A stretch of DNA of 21,099 bases from Pseudomonadota bacterium. GTDB taxonomy: Bacteria; Pseudomonadota; Alphaproteobacteria; Sphingomonadales; Sphingomonadaceae. The translations under genes were made by a program, and so were the position numbers. Of this stretch, positions 15,456 through 21,099 are shown one piece after another (the stretch's first letter is position 1; the number at the start of each line of letters is the position of its first letter). The notes beneath the pieces were generated by a model. That model saw nothing but the letters and a program-made list of their open reading frames with translations. It did not search any database and was not told the DNA's origin. Location: NCBI GenBank assembly GCA_029781465.1, contig JAKOWQ010000014.1, forward strand, positions 1 to 21,099. Reading direction: 5' to 3'.

Positions 15456-15581
15456 ATGCCGAACAAGCTTGAAACCGCCGACAAGACCTGGGCCCGCCCC
15501 CGGCTTGAACGCCTGGGCAAGCTGGCCGATGTCGCTCCGGGCAGCACAGGGGCTGGCGAAGGAAGCAGCGGCAAGTCCTGA
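15456..15581 (+). CDS. Lasso-type RiPP precursor peptide (41 aa)
   Basis: Starts MPNKLETADK. The leader carries the lasso recognition pattern (Y/W)xxPxLxxxGxxxxxT as W12-A-R-P15-R-L17-ERL-G21-KLADV-A27; Trp replaces Tyr and Ala replaces the usual Thr. That register puts cleavage after P28 and gives a 13-residue core GSTGAGEGSSGKS. Its only acidic residue, E35, is core position 7, so a G1-E7 macrolactam is predicted. The core has no bulky side chain and ends in Ser. ATG 15456 was chosen because GGAG (15446-15449) lies six bases upstream; ATG 15444 and the longer frame from 15363 have no ribosome site. The gene stands between B2 and C, 50 bp before C. Confidence 0.82.
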   Translation: MPNKLETADKTWARPRLERLGKLADVAPGSTGAGEGSSGKS

Positions 15582-15631
15582 TCCGGCGTGCCCGGCGGCC
15601 GTAATGCCGCACCCGTCACCCAACCGATTCG

Positions 15632-17557
15632 ATGTTCGCCGTTGAATGGCTACGGTATCCGGGCGCCTTGCCCGATGCCGCCCGGCTTGCCGCCTCGCTT
15701 GCCGCGGGGCAGCGTGGTAGCCCGGCGAGCGAGCCGACTGCACGGGCCGCCTTCGCCGCGTTCCTGCCCCAAACCGATCCGCGCCGCGCCCGCTCCTGGA
15801 AGCCAACGCGGGTCGGCCCGCTGGCGGTTCTGTTTCACGGCCATCTTGACAATACCGCCGACGCCGCGCGCGCGCTTGGTCTGCCCGCTCCCGCGTGTGG
15901 TGACAACCAGGCGCTAGCAGCGCTTTACGGGCAGGCGCTCCTGACCTGGGGTGAAGACACCGATCTGCGCCTGATCGGCGAATATGCCGCCGCCACGCTC
16001 GACGAAACGCGCTCGCGGCTGCGTCTTGCGCGCAGCCCGCTGCGCGCGCCACCGCTGCATTATCATGCCGCGCCGGGCCGGGTCATCGCTGCCACTGCGG
16101 TACGGGCGATCTTTGCCGGCGGGGTCGGGCAACGGCTCAACGAGAGCCGCCTGGCCGACATGGCGCTGTTCAACGCATCGGACGAGCAGCGCGGATGGTT
16201 CGAGGAGGTCAGCCGGGTTCCGTTGGGCAGCGTGGTGTTGCTGACCCCCGACGGCGAGGACACCCGGCGCTATTACGATATCGATGCCTTGCCGATGCTG
16301 GATCGCGCCGCGCCACAAGACTATCTGGCCCAGGCACAGGCGCTGCTTGCGGAAGGAACCCGGGCCGCGTTGGCGGGCAGCAAGCGCCCGGCGCTGATGC
16401 TTTCGGGCGGCCTCGATTCGGCGCTGGTCGCGGTGAACACGCTCGACGCGCTGCCCGCCGCGGAGCCGCTCAACGCCTATACCTTCGTGGTCGAGCCGGG
16501 GTGGAGCGGCAGATCCCTGACCGGACAATACGGCGATGAGCGGCCCCGGGTTGAAGCGCTGTGCGCTATGCACCCGCGGATTCGTCCGCACTTTCACGAC
16601 AACGCCGAGCGCGGCTACGATCCGCGGCTCGACCAGCTGTTCATGGCGATCGGAGGGGCGCAGCAGGGGCTCGCCAACCTCGGGGTCTATCACCGGCTTT
16701 GGGAAGCCGCGCGCGAGGATGGCTGCGACCGGGTGCTGCTGGGCGAATTCGGCAATGCCACGCTCAGCGCCAGCGGGGACTGGGCGTTTCGCGAATATCT
16801 GCTGCAGGGGCGCTGGCACGAGCTCTATCTGGCGCTGCGCGATGCCCCCGCCGATAACCGTCCGCTGTGGCGCAAGCTGGCTTCGCTGGCACTGCTGCCG
16901 CTGTTGCCCGATCCGCTGTGGCGCTGGCAGCGCCGGCTGCGAGGGATCCCCGATATTTACCTCGAAGCTTCGCCCCTGCGGCGCGACTATGCCGAGGCAT
17001 CGGGCGCGCTCGCGCGCTCGCGCGCAGCCGGGCTGCCCGATCCGCGTCACCCCGTGCGCGATCGCCGGGCCTTGCTGCGCGAAGTGCACGCCAACGCCTG
17101 GGGCGAATTCAGCGACATCTATTCGGGCTTCGAGCAGGTGTACGGGATCGCCCAGCGCGATCCGACCGCCTATCGCCCGCTGTTCGAATTCTGCGCCGGA
17201 CTGCCCAGCACGATGTTCCTGCGCGGCGGACAACAGCGCTGGCTGGCGCGCGCGTTGCTGCGGGGCCGGATTCCGGAGGACCAGCGCCTCTCTGCGCTGC
17301 GGGGATCGCACAATGCCGATTGGCACAGCCGCCTGTCGCGCCAGCGCGGCGCGATGCTGGAACAGCTCGAGCGATTGAAGGAAGTGCCCCGGCTGGCGGC
17401 GATGTTCGATTTCGAACGGTTGCGCCATGCGCTCGAAAATTGGCCCGAAACCGACGCTGTTGGCGATGCCGAACGGCTGGCGATCAGTGCCGCGCTGCCC
17501 CGCGCGCTGATCATGGCGCGCTTCGTCAACTACGTCGAAGGGCGCAATGAGGGTTGA
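15632..17557 (+). CDS. Lasso peptide macrolactam synthetase (asparagine synthetase-like, C protein)
   Basis: A 641-aa homologue of glutamine-hydrolysing asparagine synthetase that activates the core acidic side chain as an acyl-adenylate and joins it to the core N-terminus. The ATP-pyrophosphatase P-loop SGGLDSAL is at 258-265. An N-terminal glutaminase-like domain is present (GEYAAATLDETRSRLRLARSPL), but residue 2 is Phe and no Cys nucleophile is available, as in other lasso C proteins that do not use glutamine. LLGEFGNATLSASG (about 370) corresponds to the ligase-domain core of the family. The start at 15632 (MFAVEWL) has only a poor ribosome site, which fits low expression after the precursor. 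Confidence 0.9.
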   Translation: MFAVEWLRYPGALPDAARLAASLAAGQRGSPASEPTARAAFAAFLPQTDPRRARSWKPTRVGPLAVLFHGHLDNTADAARALGLPAPACGDNQALAALYGQALLTWGEDTDLRLIGEYAAATLDETRSRLRLARSPLRAPPLHYHAAPGRVIAATAVRAIFAGGVGQRLNESRLADMALFNASDEQRGWFEEVSRVPLGSVVLLTPDGEDTRRYYDIDALPMLDRAAPQDYLAQAQALLAEGTRAALAGSKRPALMLSGGLDSALVAVNTLDALPAAEPLNAYTFVVEPGWSGRSLTGQYGDERPRVEALCAMHPRIRPHFHDNAERGYDPRLDQLFMAIGGAQQGLANLGVYHRLWEAAREDGCDRVLLGEFGNATLSASGDWAFREYLLQGRWHELYLALRDAPADNRPLWRKLASLALLPLLPDPLWRWQRRLRGIPDIYLEASPLRRDYAEASGALARSRAAGLPDPRHPVRDRRALLREVHANAWGEFSDIYSGFEQVYGIAQRDPTAYRPLFEFCAGLPSTMFLRGGQQRWLARALLRGRIPEDQRLSALRGSHNADWHSRLSRQRGAMLEQLERLKEVPRLAAMFDFERLRHALENWPETDAVGDAERLAISAALPRALIMARFVNYVEGRNEG

Positions 17558-17614
17558 GAGACCGCTAGCCGCCGCTTGCCTGCACCGCCGCCGCGCGTAA
17601 TGAGGCGGCGAGAG

Positions 17615-19309
17615 ATGAGTGCACCGATAGCCCCGCCCCGCCTGTTCGACCCCGCCCGGCACGGCCTCGCCGCACTGGGAGTAGGGGCTCTGACGGTGCT
17701 GGGGGCACTCACCGAGGGGGTCGGGGTCTTGCTGCTGGTTCCCCTGCTGGCTTCGCTGGGCGCGCCGGGCGGAGGGCGGGTCGACGCACTCCTCGCGGCG
17801 CTGGGACTGCCGCTCCGTCTCGATCTGCTTCTGGGGCTGTTCGTTGCGGTTGTGGCGGCGCGCGCGCTGGTGGTGCAGGCGCGCGCGCTGGCCTCTTTCG
17901 GGTTCGAGGCGATGCTGGTCGATGGGCTGCGCCAACGCGCCTGGCGCGGCCTGATCGAATGCGAATGGCGCGCGCTGCTCGGGCTTCGGCGCGCCGGGAC
18001 GGTCAGCCTGCTCGGCGCGCGGCTTGACCAGGTTGGCTACCACGTCAATCAGGTTCTCCAGGCCGCTGCGGCGTTGGCGACGCTGAGCGGGCTGGGACTG
18101 GCCGCGCTTGCGATCTCGCCGCGACTGGCGGGCGGCTTGGCTCTGGCCGGAGCCGCCGTGCTGTTGGGCTTTCACGCTGCGCGCCGCCGCGCGGCCGTGC
18201 TGGGCCAGCATTATGGCGAGGCCCACGCCGGAGTTCACGGCCAGCTTGACGAAGGGTTGGGCGCGCTGCGGCTGATCAAGGGGCTGGGCCGCGAGGAGGT
18301 CGCGATCGGGCAGCTCACGCGGCAGGTCGATGCCATGCGCCGCGCACAGCGGGCCTGGCTGGTCAATGCCGGGCGCGGACAGCTCGCGCTGCAATGCGGC
18401 GGTGCCGTGCTGCTGGCGCTGCTGGTGTGGCTGGCGCTGGCCCGCTGGCACCTGGGCGTGGCGCAGATCCTGCCGATGATCGCGATCGCGGCGCGCGCGC
18501 TGCCGCTGCTGGGGACGCTTCAGCAAAACCTGCTTGCCGCCGCGCACAGCCGCCCGGCCCTCGATGCCGCGCTCGGCCTGATCGCCAGCACCGAGGCGGC
18601 GCGCGAAGGCGAAGGAAATGCGGTGCCGCCGCCGCCGCTCGACCACGCGCTGCGCCTTGAAGGCGTGGACCTGCGCTTCGCCGGTGCCGAACGGCCCGCG
18701 CTCGAGGCCATCGATCTCGAGATTCCGGCCCGGAGCATCGTTGCGCTGACCGGCCCCTCGGGCGCGGGCAAGAGCACGCTGGCCGATCTGCTGGGCGGGC
18801 TGATCGAGCCCGATGCGGGCAAGGTCACGGTTGATGGCGTCGCGCTCGAAGGCGCGGTGCGCCGGGCCTGGCGCCACCGCGTCGCCTATGTCCAGCAGGA
18901 ACCGGTACTGTTTGCGGCGAGCCTGCGCGAAAACCTGCTCTGGGCCTCCCCCGGGGCAAGCGAGGAGCGTTTGCGCGCAGCCCTGCGCGATGCTTCGGCC
19001 GGGTTCGCCTTCGATCTGCCGCAAGGCCTCGATACCCCCGTTGGGGATGGCGGGCGAGCATTGTCGGGCGGCGAGCGTCAGCGGCTGATGCTGGCCCGGG
19101 CCTTGCTGCGCGATCCGGCATTGCTGGTGCTCGACGAGGCGACCAGCGCGCTCGATGCCGCCAGCGAAGCCCAGGTGGCCCAGGCCATCGCCGCGCTGCG
19201 GGGGCGCATGACCGTGGTGGTCATCGGACACCGTGGCGCCCTGTTGGCGCTGGCCGACCGGGTGATCGAGCTTGACGCGGGGCGGATCGCGCCCGCGAAA
19301 CGGGCTTGA
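17615..19309 (+). CDS. ABC exporter, lasso peptide D protein (fused TMD-NBD)
   Basis: A 564-aa half-transporter expected to dimerise and export the mature peptide, and in known systems often giving self-immunity. The N-terminal half (about 20-310) has around six hydrophobic segments of an exporter-type membrane domain. The C-terminal ATPase has Walker A GPSGAGKST, Q-loop YVQQEPVLFAASLRENL, signature LSGGERQRLMLARAL, Walker B LLVLDEATSALD and H-loop VVIGHR. No peptidase C39 domain is present, consistent with leader removal by B2. ATG 17615 was preferred (GAGG and GCGAGAG upstream); ATG 17600 is an in-frame alternative five codons earlier. It lies 57 bp after the cyclase. Confidence 0.92.
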   Translation: MSAPIAPPRLFDPARHGLAALGVGALTVLGALTEGVGVLLLVPLLASLGAPGGGRVDALLAALGLPLRLDLLLGLFVAVVAARALVVQARALASFGFEAMLVDGLRQRAWRGLIECEWRALLGLRRAGTVSLLGARLDQVGYHVNQVLQAAAALATLSGLGLAALAISPRLAGGLALAGAAVLLGFHAARRRAAVLGQHYGEAHAGVHGQLDEGLGALRLIKGLGREEVAIGQLTRQVDAMRRAQRAWLVNAGRGQLALQCGGAVLLALLVWLALARWHLGVAQILPMIAIAARALPLLGTLQQNLLAAAHSRPALDAALGLIASTEAAREGEGNAVPPPPLDHALRLEGVDLRFAGAERPALEAIDLEIPARSIVALTGPSGAGKSTLADLLGGLIEPDAGKVTVDGVALEGAVRRAWRHRVAYVQQEPVLFAASLRENLLWASPGASEERLRAALRDASAGFAFDLPQGLDTPVGDGGRALSGGERQRLMLARALLRDPALLVLDEATSALDAASEAQVAQAIAALRGRMTVVVIGHRGALLALADRVIELDAGRIAPAKRA

Positions 19310-19371
19310 CCCAATTTCCGCCCAATTCAGTCAATATTCACCGCGCGAATCGCATTGGGCCGGTCAAGCCC
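19302..19371 (+). other. Large nested hairpin over the stop codon of the ABC exporter gene
   Basis: The outer stem is 10 bp perfect, GGGCTTGACC (19302-19311) with GGTCAAGCCC (19362-19371). The inner stem is 7 bp perfect, GCCCAAT (19320-19326) with ATTGGGC (19354-19360). The stop TGA (19307-19309) is inside the outer stem. No T-run follows (TTGTGGCATC), so a simple intrinsic terminator is not clear. It could be a terminator of the lasso operon, an mRNA 3' stabiliser, or a leader element of the next gene. Confidence 0.55.
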
Positions 19372-19431
19372 TTGTGGCATCATGTTGAAATCGCGCCCAC
19401 GGGCGCCAGACAGTTACAGGAAGCAAAGCCC

Positions 19432-19938
19432 ATGTCCCTGCCCCGACGTTTCCGCGCCGCGGCCCGCTACCTTGCCCCGCTTGCGGCGGTTGGCGCGGTA
19501 TTTTCCCTTGCCGGCAATGCCCCGGCCCCGTCCGGCCCACCGGCAGGCTGCACCGGCCCGGCCAGCTCGACCTGGCTCAATGTGGTCGTCGAAGGCGTAC
19601 GCAACAGCAACGGGCTGGTTGCGGTCACGCTCTATGCCGATGATTCGAGCAAGTTCCTGATCAAGCACGGTTCGCTCTACGTCGGGCGGGTCGATGCCCG
19701 GTCCGGAACCACGCGGGCCTGCATTTTCGTGCCCAAGCCGGGGGTCTATGCCCTCGCGCTCTATCACGACGAAAATTCGGACCGCTCGTTCGATCGCACC
19801 GGCGTGGGTCTGCCGGCGGAAGGCTACGGCTTTTCCAACAACCCGGCCACGCTTGCCGGGCTGCCGACGTTCAAGTCGGTGCGGATTGCCGTGCCCAAGC
19901 CCGGGCTGACTACCCGGGTGCAGATGAAATACCCCTGA
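19432..19938 (+). CDS. Exported DUF2141 domain protein
   Basis: A 168-aa exported protein. The N-terminus is basic then hydrophobic (RRFRAAARYLAPLAAVGAVF), a probable signal peptide with cleavage near residue 30. The mature part matches DUF2141 in style: NSNGLVAVTLYADDSSKFL, then PGVYALALYHDENSDRSFD (about 103-121), then GLPAEGYGFSNNPA (127-140). Two cysteines (C40, C97) could form a disulfide. Function of the family is unknown; it is a beta-rich domain found in secreted proteins. ATG 19432 was preferred over the longer frame from 19306, which overlaps the ABC stop; AGGA lies ten bases upstream. It is probably not part of the RiPP pathway. Confidence 0.82.
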   Translation: MSLPRRFRAAARYLAPLAAVGAVFSLAGNAPAPSGPPAGCTGPASSTWLNVVVEGVRNSNGLVAVTLYADDSSKFLIKHGSLYVGRVDARSGTTRACIFVPKPGVYALALYHDENSDRSFDRTGVGLPAEGYGFSNNPATLAGLPTFKSVRIAVPKPGLTTRVQMKYP

Positions 19939-19950
19939 CGGGCCAGGCTC

Positions 19951-19980
19951 GGGCGCGGCGAGGCGTTGTCTTCGCCGCCC
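19951..19980. terminator. Hairpin between convergent genes
   Basis: CGGCGA (19956-19961) pairs with TCGCCG (19972-19977), extended by GGG (19951-19953) with CCC (19978-19980) across a two-base bulge. It lies in the 48-bp gap between the convergent DUF2141 and nucleotidyltransferase genes, where a bidirectional terminator would be expected. There is no T-run on the + strand. Confidence 0.4.
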
Positions 19981-19986
19981 CGGCCT

Positions 19987-20724
19987 TCACACTCCGTAGA
20001 TCTCGGGCAATTCGGCAGGGGCCTGGGCTTCGGCCAGCGCGTGCGCGCGCGGATCGTCGACATCGAGCCACCAGGCCTGGCCGACATCCATCGTCGCGGC
20101 CCGGCCCGCGTCGGCCAGCTTCTGCATGCCTTCCGACAGGCTTCCGGCCTTGCCCTCGGCGATCGCCGCGCGGATCGCGTCGGCCAGTTCCGGGGTAGCG
20201 AGGAAGGCCCCGCAATCGACCGCGTCGTAAGGCGCGATGGTCTTGCCGATCGCGGCGATGAAACCGCGCCCGTCAAGCCGCACCCAGGTGGCATCGTCGG
20301 GATCGACCAGCGGATTGTCGCAGCGCCGGTCGATCGCCAGGGTTACCCCGCGATCGGCCCCGCCCTGACGCGCCAGCCGGGTGAGGATCGAGCCCGAAAA
20401 GATGTGGTCGCTCATCATCAGCAGGTAATCGCCCGCGATGCGTTCGGCCCCGGCGATTACCGACCAGCCGTTGGGTTTGGACCAGTCGGCCACCCGCGCC
20501 GCGATCACTTCGATCCCGGCGCGCTGGGCCAGCGCGGGCAAGCCCGCCTCAAGCCGCTCGGCTTCGTGCCCGGTTACCACCACCACCTTCGCCGCGCCCG
20601 CGGCTCTGGCTTGGCGCACCCCCAGTTCGAGCAAGGGAATGCCCGCAATCGGGGTCAGCGGCTTCGAATCAGAAATGTCGCGCAGACGGCTGCCGTAACC
20701 GGCGGCAATGATCAGGGCGTCCAA
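19987..20724 (-). CDS. Sugar-phosphate nucleotidyltransferase, probable CTP:inositol-1-phosphate cytidylyltransferase
   Basis: A 245-aa NTP transferase of the GT-A-like fold. The nucleotide loop is IIAAGYGSRL (5-14) followed by conserved K21-P; the metal-binding Asp is in MMSDHIF (D106). DDATWVRLDGRGFIAAIGKTIAPYDAVDCGAF (143-174) resembles the phosphoinositol cytidylyltransferase group rather than hexose-1-phosphate enzymes. The gene directly follows an inositol-phosphate synthase, which supplies the matching substrate, inositol 1-phosphate. The TTG start at 20722-20724 was chosen because GAGGACC precedes it closely and the protein then begins at the first beta strand; an ATG at 20833-20835 would overlap the upstream gene and add 37 unrelated residues. 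The CDP-inositol assignment is inference from motif style and neighbourhood; a phosphatidyltransferase partner is not visible. Confidence 0.75.
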   Translation of the reverse strand: MDALIIAAGYGSRLRDISDSKPLTPIAGIPLLELGVRQARAAGAAKVVVVTGHEAERLEAGLPALAQRAGIEVIAARVADWSKPNGWSVIAGAERIAGDYLLMMSDHIFSGSILTRLARQGGADRGVTLAIDRRCDNPLVDPDDATWVRLDGRGFIAAIGKTIAPYDAVDCGAFLATPELADAIRAAIAEGKAGSLSEGMQKLADAGRAATMDVGQAWWLDVDDPRAHALAEAQAPAELPEIYGV

Positions 20725-20748
20725 GGTCCTCGCCTCTCCAAACGGAAA

Positions 20749-20772
20749 CGGCGCCGGGATTGCCCAGCGCCG
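20749..20772 (-). terminator. GC-rich hairpin after the inositol-phosphate synthase gene
   Basis: On the - strand, CGGCGC-T-GGG-CAAT-CCC-G-GCGCCG forms a 6-bp stem, one mismatch, a 3-bp stem and a 4-nt loop, followed by TTTCCGTTT. It is terminator-like but sits 24 bp upstream of the TTG of the nucleotidyltransferase in a 73-bp gap. It may therefore act as an attenuator or partial terminator between the two genes. Confidence 0.55.
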
Positions 20773-20797
20773 CTCCAACTCCGAAATGCCGCCAGCC

Positions 20798-21099
20798 TTA
20801 TTCGGCGGCGAGCGGGGCTTCGGTGATGTATTCATCGACCATCTGGGCGGCCAGATCGTCGTTGAACTGCTGCGGCGGATGCTTGCAGAAATAGGCGGAA
20901 GGACCGATCAGCGCACCGCCCTCGCCGCGTTCCAGCGCGACCTTGCAGCAGCGAATCGCGTCCATCACGACCGCAGCCGAATTGGGGCTGTCTTCCACCG
21001 ACAGGCGCAGTTCGAGGTTCATCGGGACATTGCCCCAGAGATTGCCTTCCATGCGCAGGAAGCAGAGCTTGTTGTCCTTCTGCCAGGGAACATAGTCCG
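20798..21099 (-). CDS. ino1: Inositol-3-phosphate synthase, C-terminal part (5' end outside window)
   Basis: The last 99 or so residues of an NAD-dependent enzyme that converts glucose 6-phosphate to 1D-myo-inositol 3-phosphate (L-inositol 1-phosphate). Visible markers are DYVPWQKDNK at the window edge, MEGNLWGNVPMNLELRLSVEDSPNS with the family's SVEDSPNSA motif, and DAIRCCKVALERGEGG. It ends in YITEAPLAAE. The frame stays open to the edge without a start. It is placed before the nucleotidyltransferase on the same strand. Confidence 0.9.
   Translation of the reverse strand, partial: DYVPWQKDNKLCFLRMEGNLWGNVPMNLELRLSVEDSPNSAAVVMDAIRCCKVALERGEGGALIGPSAYFCKHPPQQFNDDLAAQMVDEYITEAPLAAE

Larger units (their letters stand above)
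13784..19309 (+). other. Lasso-peptide-type RiPP biosynthetic gene cluster (kinase-B1-B2-A-C-D)
   Basis: Six consecutive + strand genes form a full set: HprK-like kinase, PqqD-like B1, transglutaminase-like B2, a short leader/core precursor A, asparagine-synthetase-like C and ABC exporter D. Kinase, B1 and B2 overlap or touch, suggesting one transcript; A has a separate promoter-like region. No lasso isopeptidase, TonB receptor or dedicated regulator is present, unlike many proteobacterial lasso clusters of the astexin or caulosegnin type. Confidence 0.88.

Noticed and set aside
15363..15581. Longer 72-aa version of the lasso precursor
   Set aside because: Its first 30 codons run through the promoter-like stretch and no ribosome site precedes that ATG; the GGAG before ATG 15456 decides the shorter form.
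15456..15581. Alternative core starting after T31-G32 (Thr as the -2 residue)
   Set aside because: The core would be AGEGSSGKS with Glu at position 3, too short for any known macrolactam ring, and the leader motif spacing would be broken.
15582..15631. Hairpin between precursor and cyclase genes as attenuator
   Set aside because: Only a 5-bp stem (GCGGC/GCCGC) and no T-run; too weak to call.
15914..19231. 1105-codon open frame on the - strand
   Set aside because: Antisense to the cyclase and ABC exporter; low-complexity Arg/Gln/Ala composition without motifs.

Overview
The window is GC-rich alphaproteobacterial chromosome. Gene content and protein style (heparinase II/III gene between rpe and purH, POT transporter beside exported amidohydrolases, compact codirectional operons) suggest a sphingomonad, of the Sphingomonadaceae or Erythrobacteraceae type. 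That placement comes from recognition, not from a search. No tRNA, rRNA, IS element or CRISPR array was seen.

Layout. (1) 1-266 (-): start of ihfB, cut by the window edge. (2) 424-765 (-): small GntR/YtrA-type repressor, divergent from a + strand operon at 946-5963. That operon holds a POT peptide transporter, two exported amidohydrolase-superfamily proteins overlapping by 4 nt, and an NnrU-family membrane protein; the second amidohydrolase has lost its metal ligands. (3) 6021-13642 (-): seven codirectional genes. In transcription order they are rpe, heparinase II/III-like, purH, a 54-aa membrane peptide, a lipoprotein-type msrA that apparently starts at CTG, a Fur/Zur-family regulator, and dxs. 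(4) 13784-19309 (+): a complete lasso-peptide-type RiPP cluster: HprK-like kinase, B1 (PqqD-like), B2 (transglutaminase-like protease), a 41-aa precursor, C (asparagine-synthetase-like cyclase), D (ABC exporter). The precursor gene is too short to stand out and has its own AT-rich promoter-like stretch. (5) 19432-19938 (+): exported DUF2141 protein. (6) 19987-21099 (-): a sugar-phosphate nucleotidyltransferase downstream of the C-terminal part of an inositol-phosphate synthase, which suggests a CDP-inositol branch.

The most interesting part is the RiPP cluster. Aligning the leader with the lasso motif puts Ala where Thr is usually found at position -2. It predicts a 13-residue Gly/Ser-rich core with one acidic residue at position 7 (seven-membered ring), no bulky residue to hold a thread, and a C-terminal Ser. 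A terminal Ser is the residue that HprK-like kinases phosphorylate in paeninodin-type systems. Other points to check are the catalytically dead amidohydrolase partner, a 12-bp motif repeated on both sides of gntR, the CTG start of msrA, and a large nested hairpin over the stop codon of the ABC transporter.
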